Assembly: GCF_007990755.1 (NCBI RefSeq)
Contig: NZ_BJXA01000023.1
Location: forward strand, 55,274 to 119,273
Length of the DNA stretch: 64,000 nucleotides
Reading direction: 5' to 3'
DNA from: Nocardia ninae NBRC 108245
GTDB lineage: Bacteria > Actinomycetota > Actinomycetes > Mycobacteriales > Mycobacteriaceae
Shown here: positions 25,522-35,113 of the stretch, piece by piece
Layout: every line of letters begins with the position of its first letter
Position numbering within the stretch: the first letter of the stretch is position 1
Made by a program: the position numbers and the translations under genes
Notes under the pieces: model-generated
What the model was told of the DNA's origin: nothing
What the model saw: only the letters and a program-made list of their open reading frames with translations
The model's database searches: none

Positions 25522-27081
25522 TCACTCCTTCGGCTCGATGTACTTGGGGTACACCGGTTCCGGCGCGGGCAGCGGCACGCCGGGCACGATCGGCGTCGCG
25601 ATGTCGGCGAAGCTGCGCTCCTGCTGGCCGAGCTGATCGAGGATCTTGCCCGCCGAACCCGGCATCACCGGCTGCACCAGGATCGCGACGATGCGCAACA
25701 CCTCTAGCGTCACGTACAGCACCGTCGCCTCGCGGGCCAGATCCTCCGGCGTGCCGGACTTGGCCAGCGCCCACGGCGCCTGCGCGGAGAAGTACTTGTT
25801 CGTCTCGCCGAGCGTCAACCAGATCGCTTCCAGCGCGAGATGCATTTGCTGCGCGTCGAATTCGGCGCGGCAGCGGTCGAGCAGCCCATTGGTCAACGCC
25901 AGCAGTGTCTGGTCGGCCTCGGTGAACTCACCCGGCGTCGGCACCACGCCGCCGCAGTCGCGCGCGACCAGCTTGGTGCTGCGCTGCACCAGGTTGCCGA
26001 ACTCGTTGGCCAGATCCGAGTTGATCCGGCCGACGATCGCCTCGTGGCTGTAGCTGCCGTCCTGCCCGTAGGAGATCTCGCGCAGCAGGAAGAAGCGCAC
26101 CGCGTCCAGACCGTAGGTGTCCACCAGCTCCAGCGGATCGACCACATTGCCGACCGACTTGGACATCTTCTCGCCCTTGTTGTACAGGAACCCGTGCACG
26201 AAAACGCGTTTCGGCAACTCGATGCCCGCCGACAGCAGGAACGCAGGCCAGTAGACCGTGTGGAACCGGGTGATGTCCTTGCCGATGATGTGCACGTCGG
26301 CGGGCCAGAACCGCTGGAACGCAGACGATTCGGTGTCCGGGAAGCCGACGCCGGTGATGTAGTTGGTGAGCGCGTCCACCCACACGTACATCACGTGATC
26401 GGGGTGGCCGGGCACCGGCACGCCCCAGTCGAAGGTGGTGCGCGAGATGGACAGATCCTTCAGCCCCGCCTTGACGTAGCTGACGATCTCGTTGCGCCGG
26501 GTGGCGGGCGCGATGAACTCGGGGTGCTCCTCGTAGAGCGCGAGCAGCTTGTCCTGGTAGGCCGAGAGCCGGAAGAAGAAGTTCGACTCCTCGGTCCAGG
26601 TGACCGGCGTCTTCGTCTCGGTGGAGATCCGGGTGCCGTCGTCGAGCAGCGTGGTCTCTTCCTCGGTGTAGAAGGCCTCGTCGCGCACCGAGTACCAGCC
26701 CGAGTAGTTGCCGAGGTAGATATCGCCGTTGGCGAGCATCCGCTCCCAGATGGCGACACTGGCCGCCTGATGGTCCTCGTCGGTGGTACGGATGAACCGG
26801 TCGAAGGTGACGTCGAGCGTCTTGTCCATCGCCTCGAACACGTCGGAGTTGCGCGCCGCGAGCTCCTGCACCGGGAGGCCCTCGGCGACGGCCGTCTGCT
26901 GCATCTTCTGACCGTGCTCGTCGGTGCCGGTCATGAAGAAGACGTCGTACCCGTCGAGCCGCTTGAACCGGGCGATGGCGTCGGCCGAGATGTACTCGTA
27001 CGCATGCCCGATGTGCGGCGCACCGTTCGGGTACGCGATGGCCGTAGTGATATAGAAGGCGGGGCGGTCAGCTGCGCTCAT
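25522..27081 (-). CDS. metG: Methionyl-tRNA synthetase
   Basis: 519 residues. Class I signature HIGH appears as PHIGHAYEY near residue 21 and KMSKS as GEKMSKSVG near 304. [11 protein letters not shown] and the [11 protein letters not shown] block are diagnostic of MetRS. The C-terminal anticodon domain is present, while the dimerisation extension found in some bacteria is absent, as usual in mycobacteria. The enzyme attaches methionine to initiator and elongator tRNA in the cytosol. Its ATG overlaps the stop of an upstream 26-residue reading frame (ATGA), so initiation may depend on translation of that small frame. It is divergent from tatD. Confidence 0.96.
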   Translation of the reverse strand: MSAADRPAFYITTAIAYPNGAPHIGHAYEYISADAIARFKRLDGYDVFFMTGTDEHGQKMQQTAVAEGLPVQELAARNSDVFEAMDKTLDVTFDRFIRTTDEDHQAASVAIWERMLANGDIYLGNYSGWYSVRDEAFYTEEETTLLDDGTRISTETKTPVTWTEESNFFFRLSAYQDKLLALYEEHPEFIAPATRRNEIVSYVKAGLKDLSISRTTFDWGVPVPGHPDHVMYVWVDALTNYITGVGFPDTESSAFQRFWPADVHIIGKDITRFHTVYWPAFLLSAGIELPKRVFVHGFLYNKGEKMSKSVGNVVDPLELVDTYGLDAVRFFLLREISYGQDGSYSHEAIVGRINSDLANEFGNLVQRSTKLVARDCGGVVPTPGEFTEADQTLLALTNGLLDRCRAEFDAQQMHLALEAIWLTLGETNKYFSAQAPWALAKSGTPEDLAREATVLYVTLEVLRIVAILVQPVMPGSAGKILDQLGQQERSFADIATPIVPGVPLPAPEPVYPKYIEPKE

Positions 27082-27158
27082 GACTCCACCTCGCTGCGCT
27101 CGGCTCCGTCATGCGCGGGGCGCGCTGTTAATTCGATTCGCTCGCTACGCTCGCTCAT
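27078..27158 (-). CDS. 26-residue upstream peptide coupled to metG (SER-SER...GAERSE family)
   Basis: ATG 27158 opens an 81-bp frame ending in TGA that overlaps the metG ATG. The peptide begins [10 protein letters not shown] and ends GAERSEVES; it holds one rare TTA leucine codon (codon 10). TACAGT about 10 bp before the ATG could be a -10 element for a leaderless message. A second element of the same length plus one base occurs at 41287-41368. No function is known to me. It could be a leader that couples or regulates metG translation, or simply a mobile or repeated sequence that happens to be open. Confidence 0.6.
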   Translation of the reverse strand: MSERSERIELTARPAHDGAERSEVES

Positions 27159-27277
27159 GGTGTGTCTACTGTAATGCGCGTGGTTTCCAACCTTCGCGCG
27201 AATATCCGCTGTGCCGATTCGCTGGTCGCCGCGCGCCGGCCCGCCGGTGCCGATGTCGCGGTGACCGGCGGTGCCCG

Positions 27278-28105
27278 ATGAGCAACAAGCGCCCCGCCCC
27301 GGACCTGCCGGAGCCGCTCGCTCCGATCGTCGACGCGCACACGCACCTCGATGCCTGTGGCGCCACCGACGCGGCGTCCACCGCCGTGATCGTGGACCGG
27401 GCCGCCTCGGTCGGCGTCGGCCAGGTGGTCACCGTCGCCGACGATCTCGCCGCCGCGCAGTGGGCCGTGCAGGCCGCGCACTGGGATTCCCGCGTCTACG
27501 CCGCCGTCGCACTGCACCCGACCCGCGCCAACGCGCTAGACGAGGCCGCGAAGGCCGAACTCGAGCGGCTCGCCGCCGACCCTCGCGTGGTCGCGATCGG
27601 CGAGACCGGACTCGACTACTACTGGCCGGGCAAGCTCGACGGCTGCGCCGACATCGAGACGCAGGTCGAGGGTTTCCGCTGGCACATCGACCTGGCGAAG
27701 CGGCTGCGCAAACCGCTGATGATCCACAATCGCGAGGCCGACCACGATTTGCTGACGGTGCTGCTGGATGAGGGTGCGCCGAATACCGTTATCTTCCATT
27801 GCTTCTCGTCGGACACCAATATGGCGCTGGCCTGTGTGGCCGAGGGCTATGTGCTGAGTTTCTCCGGCACAGTCAGTTTCAAGAATGCGCATGAGTTGCG
27901 CGAAGCCGCCAAAGTGGTGCCGGACGAGCTCATTCTGGTCGAAACGGACGCGCCCTATTTGACTCCGCATCCATTCCGTGGTGCCCCCAACGAACCGTAT
28001 TGCTTGCCGTACACGGTGCGGGCGCTGGCGGAAGTGCGCGAACAGGACCCCGCCGAATTGGCGAAGATCACCACGGCGAACGCTCGGCGCGTCTACGGCA
28101 TCTGA
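27278..28105 (+). CDS. tatD: TatD-family metal-dependent DNase
   Basis: 275 residues. TIM-barrel amidohydrolase-fold nuclease with metal ligands in VDAHTHLDA (H-x-H), GETGLDYYW (Glu), MIHNREAD (His), VIFHCFSS (His) and LVETDAPYLTP (Asp). TatD proteins are 3'-5' exonucleases acting on single-stranded or damaged DNA and may also act in DNA fragmentation. ATG 27278 is the first start compatible with the conserved beginning. The arrangement metG< >tatD-rpfB-rsmA-ispE repeats the M. tuberculosis Rv1007c-Rv1011 order. Confidence 0.93.
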   Translation: MSNKRPAPDLPEPLAPIVDAHTHLDACGATDAASTAVIVDRAASVGVGQVVTVADDLAAAQWAVQAAHWDSRVYAAVALHPTRANALDEAAKAELERLAADPRVVAIGETGLDYYWPGKLDGCADIETQVEGFRWHIDLAKRLRKPLMIHNREADHDLLTVLLDEGAPNTVIFHCFSSDTNMALACVAEGYVLSFSGTVSFKNAHELREAAKVVPDELILVETDAPYLTPHPFRGAPNEPYCLPYTVRALAEVREQDPAELAKITTANARRVYGI

Positions 28106-28238
28106 GTCGAACCCGCTATTTTTCGGCACCCTGAGTACCCGTAAGGGGGCTGGATATGCGGGGTGTGTCCTAGGTCACTGTGGTGGTCACAATTCGTGAT
28201 CAACCTGCGGCGTCGATATCTTTTCGTGATATTGATAG

Positions 28239-29426
<1,188 letters not shown>

Positions 29427-29450
29427 ACCCCTAGAGCCGCACACCTTTCG

Positions 29451-29492
29451 TTTCCCGCATAGGGAATTGCATGCGATTCCCTATGCGGGAAA
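29451..29492. repeat. Perfect 17-bp palindrome downstream of rpfB
   Basis: TTTCCCGCATAGGGAAT (29451-29467) pairs perfectly with 29476-29492 around the loop TGCATGCG. The stem begins 25 bp beyond the rpfB stop. It has no T-run on either side, so it is not a standard terminator, though it could stabilise the 3' end of the message. Outside it, GCACACCTTTCG on the left and TGTGCG on the right recall the outer arms of the DUF559-flanking palindromes. Confidence 0.85.
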
Positions 29493-29646
29493 GCAGAACC
29501 TGTGCGTGTGATGGCGGTTACGCGGCGGAACCCTTTCGTGTTGCCTTTGATTCGCCGAGCGGTCACGGGGACCAGGCAATATTCCGCTGATCTGTACACT
29601 CGTCCAGGTTTGTGACGGTGTGGGTCGGGTCAGTGAGGTGTGGTCG

Positions 29647-30813
29647 ATGAGGGTTGTTCAGGCGTGTCGGCGTGCGGTGGCGGTAGCCACGTTGTCGGCC
29701 AGTGCCGCATTGTGCGTGAATGTTGCTCCGGCACACGCGGAAACTCCCGGGACGCTGATCTCGGTCGCCGCCCAGCCGGACGGCTGGCACGGGGTGTCGG
29801 GTGGCTCGGTGGTCGAGTACTGGATGCGCGCATCGGACGGAACGCCGCGGCAGGCCAGTGGCGCGCTGTTCGTCCCGCAGGGCGCGCCGCCCGCGGCAGG
29901 CTGGCCGGTCGTCGCCTACGACCACGGCACCAGCGGTCTCGGCGCGGGCTGCGGTGGGCAGTCGGATCCGGCGGGCCATCCTTATCAGCAGATCCGGTCC
30001 AAAGAGGACCAACTGATCCAGCGTCTGCTCGGCCAGGGCTTCGCCGTGGTCGCGCCCGACTACCTCGGCCTCGGCCGCTTCGACACCGGCCCGCACCCCT
30101 ACCTGGAGATCGCCTCCGAGGCGACCGCCACCATCGATCTGCTGCGCGCCGCCCGCACCACCCATCCCGAGTTGTCGCGCACCTGGGCCGTGCTCGGGGT
30201 CTCGCAGGGCGGGCAGGCCGCGCTCGGCACCGGCCACCTGCAGGCCACCTACGCGCCCGACCTGGACTTCCGCGGCACCATCGCGATCGACCCCGAATCC
30301 GATGTGGAGAAGGTGCTGCCGCTGGCCGGGCCGAACATCCCCGCGGTCCGCGGCGGTGACGGCGCGATGAGCTTCTTCGTCAGCATCCTGGCCGGCCTGC
30401 GTGCCGCCCGCCCGGACGTGCACGTCGACCAGTACCTCACCCCGCAAGGTCGCGAGGTCCTGGACAGCGTCGGCACCCGGTGCCTGGACGGCATCACCGA
30501 GCGCGTGCGCGGCCTCGGCGTCGGCGACCTGCTCGCCAGGCCGCTCGCCGACGAGCCCATCCGCTCCGCCCTCGACACCTACCTCACCGTGCCGACCTCG
30601 GGTTACGACGCCCCGATCCTGTTGCTGCTCAACATCACCGACACCGTCGTGCCCTCCCCGCTGCATGCCGCGCTGGCCGCCCAGTTCGCCGCCAACGGTG
30701 TCGATTTCCAGACCGTCACCGGCACCGGCAGCCACACCCAGCTCAACCCGCCGATGTGGGCGGCCATCGATTCTTTCCTCGACCGCGTCAAGGCACCGGC
30801 GCCGCAGCGATAG
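29647..30813 (+). CDS. Secreted lipase/esterase (actinobacterial LIP family)
   Basis: 388 residues with a Sec signal peptide (MRVVQACRRAVAVATLSASAA...), with the likely cleavage after AHA at about residue 31. The mature part is an alpha/beta-hydrolase: AYDHGTSGLG, APDYLGLG, the nucleophile elbow GVSQGG with Ser186, ITDTVVP as acid region and GTGSHTQLNPP with the catalytic His. It resembles secreted lipases such as the Candida-type LIP family found in Nocardia and Mycobacterium, which hydrolyse acylglycerols outside the cell. It interrupts the rpfB-rsmA order known from M. tuberculosis. ATG 29647 starts the signal peptide directly. Confidence 0.88.
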   Translation: MRVVQACRRAVAVATLSASAALCVNVAPAHAETPGTLISVAAQPDGWHGVSGGSVVEYWMRASDGTPRQASGALFVPQGAPPAAGWPVVAYDHGTSGLGAGCGGQSDPAGHPYQQIRSKEDQLIQRLLGQGFAVVAPDYLGLGRFDTGPHPYLEIASEATATIDLLRAARTTHPELSRTWAVLGVSQGGQAALGTGHLQATYAPDLDFRGTIAIDPESDVEKVLPLAGPNIPAVRGGDGAMSFFVSILAGLRAARPDVHVDQYLTPQGREVLDSVGTRCLDGITERVRGLGVGDLLARPLADEPIRSALDTYLTVPTSGYDAPILLLLNITDTVVPSPLHAALAAQFAANGVDFQTVTGTGSHTQLNPPMWAAIDSFLDRVKAPAPQR

Positions 30814-30886
30814 TCCCCGGCCTCCGGCTGCGCCCGCAACGAGGCGGCGCGGCCGGGCACATCCCGGAGGTTGATAGGTTCTTCAG

Positions 30887-31768
30887 GTGTCCGAACCTGA
30901 AGTTGCTGCTCGTGGGAGTGCCGCGTTGCTGGGGCCCGCCGAAGTGCGGGTGCTGGCCGAGCGGCTCGGCGTGCGGCCGACCAAGCAGCTCGGGCAGAAC
31001 TTCGTGCACGACGGGAACACGGTGCGCCGCATCGTCACGGCGGCCGGGGTCGGGCGCGACGATGTGGTGCTCGAGGTCGGGCCTGGGCTCGGCTCGCTGA
31101 CGTTGGCGCTGCTCGACGTCGTGGATTCGGTCGTTGCCGTCGAAATTGATCCGGTGCTCGCCGAGCACCTCCCGGTGACCGTCGCGGACCGGGCGCCCGA
31201 ACTCGCCGACCGGTTGACGGTCGTCGAGGCGGATGCGCTGCGGATCGCGGCTGCCGACCTCCCGGCGTCGCCGACCGCGTTGGTGGCAAACCTCCCGTAC
31301 AACGTGGCGGTCCCGGTGCTGCTGCATCTGCTGGCCGAATTGCCCAGCATCGCAGTGTCTTTGGTAATGGTGCAGGCCGAGGTGGCGGACCGGCTCGCGG
31401 CCGCGCCCGGCAGTCGCATCTACGGCGTGCCCAGCGTGAAGGCCGGATTCTTCGGTACCGTCCGCCGTGCGGGCGCCGTCGGCACCCAGGTCTTCTGGCC
31501 GGTCCCGCGCGTCGATTCCGGCCTGGTCCGCGTGGACCGCTACGCCGAACCCCCGTGGTCGATGGACGAGGACCATCGCCGCCGCGTCTGGGAGGTTGTC
31601 GACGCGGCTTTCGCGCAACGCCGGAAGACCTTGCGGGCAGCGTTGGCCGGCTGGGCAGGCTCACCCGCCGAAGCCGAGCGTCGCCTCGTCGCCGCCGGTA
31701 TCGCGCCGACGGCCCGCGGTGAAACCCTCGACACCGCTGCGTTCGTTCGTCTCGCCGCCCAGGCCTGA
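30887..31768 (+). CDS. rsmA: 16S rRNA (adenine(1518)-N6/adenine(1519)-N6)-dimethyltransferase
   Basis: 293 residues (also known as ksgA). [23 protein letters not shown] is the typical N-terminus. The SAM motif is [13 protein letters not shown], and the catalytic motif IV is NLPYNVAVP. It dimethylates two adjacent adenines in the terminal helix of 16S rRNA, a late ribosome-assembly step, and confers kasugamycin sensitivity. Starts at GTG 30887. In M. tuberculosis it precedes ispE directly; here about 3.3 kb of accessory genes are inserted between them. Confidence 0.95.
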   Translation: MSEPEVAARGSAALLGPAEVRVLAERLGVRPTKQLGQNFVHDGNTVRRIVTAAGVGRDDVVLEVGPGLGSLTLALLDVVDSVVAVEIDPVLAEHLPVTVADRAPELADRLTVVEADALRIAAADLPASPTALVANLPYNVAVPVLLHLLAELPSIAVSLVMVQAEVADRLAAAPGSRIYGVPSVKAGFFGTVRRAGAVGTQVFWPVPRVDSGLVRVDRYAEPPWSMDEDHRRRVWEVVDAAFAQRRKTLRAALAGWAGSPAEAERRLVAAGIAPTARGETLDTAAFVRLAAQA

Positions 31769-32404
31769 GTAGCGCAGTCTGCGGAAGCGTACCGAGTTAG
31801 GCGTACTGGTCGGTTTGTGTTGCGGCCGAAGCGAATACGCGCGCGGCAACCCTGCATCGGCAACGCGTTCCACCGGCGATTCTGGCGATGCAGATTGTGG
31901 ATAACAGACATTTGACTTTTTGTCGCAACGTCGGCGGTCGCGGTGGCGCGGTCGATCCGACTGTGCTTCTTCACGATTCACGTCGCGCAGTAACCGCAGG
32001 TCACCCCGTCTGTCGACGGCTCGATCGGGCGCAGGCTCGCGAGTGCGGACCTCCGTGCCCGTCGCCCTGACGCGGTGCGCCGTCGGATGTGGATGGGCCT
32101 GTGGATGATTCGACCATGGTGTCGTCCATGGTGAACGGCTGCCGGTGTGTTCCGCGCCGCCGGGGGAGAAGTTTAGATAGCGCCGATACGCGCCCGCACG
32201 CGGGGGTCTGCGCAGGAGACGCGACTTCGGGTGCGGCCAGTCTCACCTGATCCCGCATCGTGTCGGACCGATGATCGGTTCGGCCTCATGTCGTGCTGGA
32301 TGCGGAACCGGACGTCCGGCGTGCCGTCCGGTCCCGCGATCCGAAAATGCAAGGCTCCGGCCTGATTCGGCGCCCGCAGGCGGCGAACTCCAGCCGGTCC
32401 GGTA
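31769..32404. other. 635-bp region without a supported gene
   Basis: Only short, arginine-rich open frames without ribosome-binding sites are present on both strands. Two CCATGG palindromes lie close together at 32115-32131. No RNA gene or terminator is apparent. The region may be the remains of decayed genes between rsmA and ispE. Confidence 0.5.
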
Positions 32405-32611
32405 TCAGACGGCGACCTCGTACCCCGCCTCGTCCACGGCGGCGGCGATCTCGGAATCGGCGATCGGTGCCGCGCTGTCGACGGTGACCGCACCGCTGGC
32501 GAGATCGACATCGACACTGGTGACACCGTCGATCTTGCCGATCTCCGTCTTGACGGAGCTCACGCAGTGCCCGCAGGTCATCCCCGTGACGGTGTAGGTG
32601 GAACTGGGCAT
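32405..32611 (-). CDS. copZ: CopZ-like copper chaperone (heavy-metal-associated domain)
   Basis: 68 residues comprising a single HMA domain: YTVTGMTCGHCVSSVKTEIGKIDGVTSVDVDLASGAVTV, with the copper-binding M-T-C-x-x-C motif, and a closing DEAGYEVAV strand. The protein carries Cu(I) in the cytosol to P-type ATPases. A CsoR-type palindrome lies about 60 bp upstream (32671-32689). No copA or csoR gene is nearby, so its ATPase and regulator must be encoded elsewhere. Confidence 0.92.
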   Translation of the reverse strand: MPSSTYTVTGMTCGHCVSSVKTEIGKIDGVTSVDVDLASGAVTVDSAAPIADSEIAAAVDEAGYEVAV

Positions 32612-32670
32612 CTCCGACTCCTTAGCTCATTCTCCATCATACGGGCCGGGGGTACCCCGACATGAACGAA

Positions 32671-32689
32671 GATACCCCTTGGGGGTATC
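32671..32689. promoter_or_regulatory. CsoR-type copper operator
   Basis: GATACCCC-TTG-GGGGTATC is a perfect inverted repeat with the TACCCC/GGGGTA arms known from CsoR-regulated copper promoters in actinobacteria. It lies 60 bp upstream of copZ. A second palindrome, GGGGTACCCC (32649-32658), sits between it and the gene. Copper-dependent derepression of copZ is inferred. Confidence 0.8.
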
Positions 32690-32713
32690 TGGCGCAAGCG
32701 GCGATTCGACCGT

Positions 32714-33580
32714 TCATCGGGCCCGCCACGACCGTACTGCGAGGGTCGCCGCGGTCGCGACAACAGCACCCCCCGCGATGAACACGACCTGCGGACTACC
32801 GAGCGTCTCGTCCCCGGCAGTCAGATAGATCCCGACATTGATCAACCAGTGCCCCACTGCCGCAACCGCAATCCGCTGCCGGCAGCTACCGGTACCGAGA
32901 CTGCCGAGCAGCACCGCGAACGCCATCGCCGAGACGAAGAACGAAAGGGCGACTACCGGACCCGCCCCGAACGCCTGCACGTGCCACAGTGCCCATGTCG
33001 CACCGGTCACGGCGATAGCCGCGAACCGCCGCACTCGCGTTTCCAGTAGCGGTTGCAGGAACCCGCGCCACCCGATCTCCTCGCCGGTCGCGCCGACGAG
33101 CTGGATCGCGAAGAACGCCACGAAGGGCAGGCCTCCGACCGCGGCGGGTCCGACCAGTTCGTGCCCCGCGAATGCTGTTGCCCCGGCGACCGATAGCCCG
33201 CAGAGCAGGCATGCCATCAGGACGTAGCCAAGGTTTGCGCGAACCTGCCCGGCGGGCACCGGCGCCGGAAGCAGTGGCCCGACAATCCTGCGCCCGACGA
33301 ACCAGGTGACCAGCGCGCCGAGCGCCGGACCGAACTGGACCAGCGCGAGCGCCGCCGGGTCGATGCCCGAAACCGGTTGCAGCGCAAGCATCGCCGCGGA
33401 ACCGAGCAGGGTCGCCAGGATGTACAGCCCGACCAGTGCCCAGAAGATCCGGCCGGCCGGTGCGGAAGCCGGCGGCCCCGGCTGCGTGCCGATAGTCGAT
33501 CCGAGATTAATTTCAGGCTGATCTATTACCGGACGATCGTCACACGGTGCCGATGCTGTTCCTTCATACTGCAGAGCCAT
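32714..33580 (-). CDS. CPBP-family intramembrane metalloprotease (CAAX protease-like)
   Basis: 288 residues with about eight hydrophobic helices. The Abi/CPBP motifs are present: GATGEEIGWRGFLQPLLE (E-E-x-x-x-R, about residue 165), LWHVQAFG (F/W-x-x-H) and GHWLIN (H-x-x-x-N/B). Members cleave membrane proteins or process prenylated or bacteriocin-type substrates; the target is unknown. It lies 16 bp downstream of the TetR gene on the same strand, so the two are probably cotranscribed and autoregulated by the twin operators at 34218-34266. Confidence 0.88.
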   Translation of the reverse strand: MALQYEGTASAPCDDRPVIDQPEINLGSTIGTQPGPPASAPAGRIFWALVGLYILATLLGSAAMLALQPVSGIDPAALALVQFGPALGALVTWFVGRRIVGPLLPAPVPAGQVRANLGYVLMACLLCGLSVAGATAFAGHELVGPAAVGGLPFVAFFAIQLVGATGEEIGWRGFLQPLLETRVRRFAAIAVTGATWALWHVQAFGAGPVVALSFFVSAMAFAVLLGSLGTGSCRQRIAVAAVGHWLINVGIYLTAGDETLGSPQVVFIAGGAVVATAATLAVRSWRAR

Positions 33581-33596
33581 TTATCGCGCCGCGACC

Positions 33597-34205
33597 TCAT
33601 CCTTCCGGTGTGGTCGCCACCCAGCCGTGCATCGCCAACTCGGCAACCTGCTCCAGTTCCGCCCGGCTCGCCCCGTCCCGCGACGCCTGCGACATTCCCT
33701 GCATGACGGTGCCGATGTAGCGCGCCAGGGTCGCCGCGTCGGCATCGGTGACGAGCACCCCGGCGTCGATATCGGCCTGAATGCGTTCCCTGATCAGTCC
33801 GAGGTTCCGCTCGCGCAATCCGCGCAGCATGTCGGCGACCTCGCCGCTGGTCGTGTTGACGCCCGCACTCATCACCAGGCAGCCGTGCGGACAGTCGGAC
33901 CGGGTGTACTCCGCCGCCGCCTCGCGCAGGAAACGCCGCACCGCCGCCTCGGCCGTCGGTTCCTCGTTCAGCGCGCGGGCGATGAATTGGCCGTACCGCG
34001 CGCCGAAGGTCTGCACGGCCTCGTTGAACAGCGTCGCCTTGTCGCCGAAGGCCGCGTAGAGGCTCGGCGCACCGATGCCCATCGCGGCGGTGAGATCGCC
34101 GATCGAGGTGGCCTCGTAGCCGCGCGCCCAGAACAGGCGGGTGGCCTTGTCCAGTGCGGTCGCTCGATCGAACGAGCGCGGCCTGCCTCGGGTGGAGGTG
34201 CTCAT
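33597..34205 (-). CDS. TetR-family regulator, probable repressor of the divergent SDR
   Basis: 202 residues: RGRPRSFDRATALDKATRLFWARGYEATSIGDLTAAMGIGAPSLYAAFGDKATLFNEAV is a clean TetR DNA-binding domain of the GIGAPSLYAAFGDK type. The C-terminal domain has CPHGCLVMSAG, common in regulators of SDR or NAD(P)-oxidoreductase genes, with Cys residues that could sense electrophiles. It is divergent from the SDR at 34285 across 79 bp that contain two matching palindromes. It likely also leads the CPBP protease gene. Confidence 0.92.
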   Translation of the reverse strand: MSTSTRGRPRSFDRATALDKATRLFWARGYEATSIGDLTAAMGIGAPSLYAAFGDKATLFNEAVQTFGARYGQFIARALNEEPTAEAAVRRFLREAAAEYTRSDCPHGCLVMSAGVNTTSGEVADMLRGLRERNLGLIRERIQADIDAGVLVTDADAATLARYIGTVMQGMSQASRDGASRAELEQVAELAMHGWVATTPEG

Positions 34206-34217
34206 GGAGTCATTCTA

Positions 34218-34266
34218 TAGCGATCGCTAGATAATGTGCTAACGTCCCATTCTGTAGTGATCGCTA
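34218..34266. promoter_or_regulatory. Twin TetR operators between tetR and SDR
   Basis: Palindrome TAGCGATCGCTA (34218-34229) and near-palindrome TAGTGATCGCTA (34255-34266) lie 37 bp apart. Each is preceded by ATTCT and followed by GA-(T/G)-AA, so about 22 bp are repeated directly. One copy is close to each divergent start codon, fitting control of both genes by the adjacent TetR protein. Confidence 0.85.
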
Positions 34267-34284
34267 GAGAAAGGAACCCACACA

Positions 34285-35037
34285 ATGGGCGCACTGACAG
34301 GCAAGACCGCACTGGTGACCGGAGCCAGCCGGGGCATCGGCCGCGGCATCGCCGAACGACTCGGCCGGGACGGCGCACGGGTAGCGGTCCACTACAACGG
34401 CAACGAGGAGGCGGCCAAGGAAACCGTCGCCGCGATCGAGGCCGCGGGCGGCTCGGCCTTCGCGATCCGCGCCGAACTCGGCGTGCCCGACGACGCCGCG
34501 GCACTGTGGGCCGCCTTCGACGCGCACGCCGACGGGGTGGACATCCTGGTCAACAACGCGGGCATCGACGGCATCCGGGAGCCGATCGCGGGCACCGACG
34601 AGGCCGCGTTCGACCGGGTCTTCGCGGTCAACACCAAGGCGCCGTTCTTCGTGACCAAGCTCGGCCTGGACCGGCTGCGCGACGGCGGCCGGATCATCAA
34701 TATCTCCACCGGCCTCACCCACGGGGCGCACATGCCGGAGCTGATCGCCTACACGATGACCAAGGGTGCGATCAATGCCATGACCAGCGTGCTGGCCAAG
34801 GAGGTCGGCGCGCGCGGGATCACCGTGAACGCCGTCGCACCCGGTGTGATCGACACCGACATGAACGCCCACTTCTTGAACGATGCCGAGACCGCGGCGA
34901 TGGTGTCGCGGATGTCGCCGCTGAACCGGCTCGGTCAACCCGCCGAGGTGGCCGATGTCGTCGGTTTCCTCGCCTCCGCCGACGGGCGCTGGGTCACCGG
35001 GCAGTGGATCGACGCCACCGGCGGCGCGCTGCTGTAA
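34285..35037 (+). CDS. SDR-family oxidoreductase (FabG-like)
   Basis: 250 residues. TGASRGIGRGIAERLGRDGARVAVHYNGNEE binds NAD(P), NNAGIDG follows strand 4, and INISTGLTHGAHMPELIAYTMTKGAIN carries Ser, Tyr and Lys of the active site. The C-terminal pattern SPLNRLGQPAEVADVVGFLASADGRWVTGQWIDATGGALL is typical of FabG-like ketoreductases. The substrate may be an aldehyde, ketone or quinone that also acts as inducer of the divergent TetR regulator. The ATG has AGAAAGGA upstream. Confidence 0.92.
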   Translation: MGALTGKTALVTGASRGIGRGIAERLGRDGARVAVHYNGNEEAAKETVAAIEAAGGSAFAIRAELGVPDDAAALWAAFDAHADGVDILVNNAGIDGIREPIAGTDEAAFDRVFAVNTKAPFFVTKLGLDRLRDGGRIINISTGLTHGAHMPELIAYTMTKGAINAMTSVLAKEVGARGITVNAVAPGVIDTDMNAHFLNDAETAAMVSRMSPLNRLGQPAEVADVVGFLASADGRWVTGQWIDATGGALL

Positions 35038-35113
35038 CCATACGATTCCGCTCGAGTGATAGCCCGATATCGGGGGGCGCGACGGCCGGGACCACCCGTT
35101 AGGCTTGGGCACC

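Noticed and set aside
29451-29492. Intrinsic terminator after rpfB
   Set aside because: The stem is excellent, but no T-run follows on either strand, so I list it as a palindrome only.
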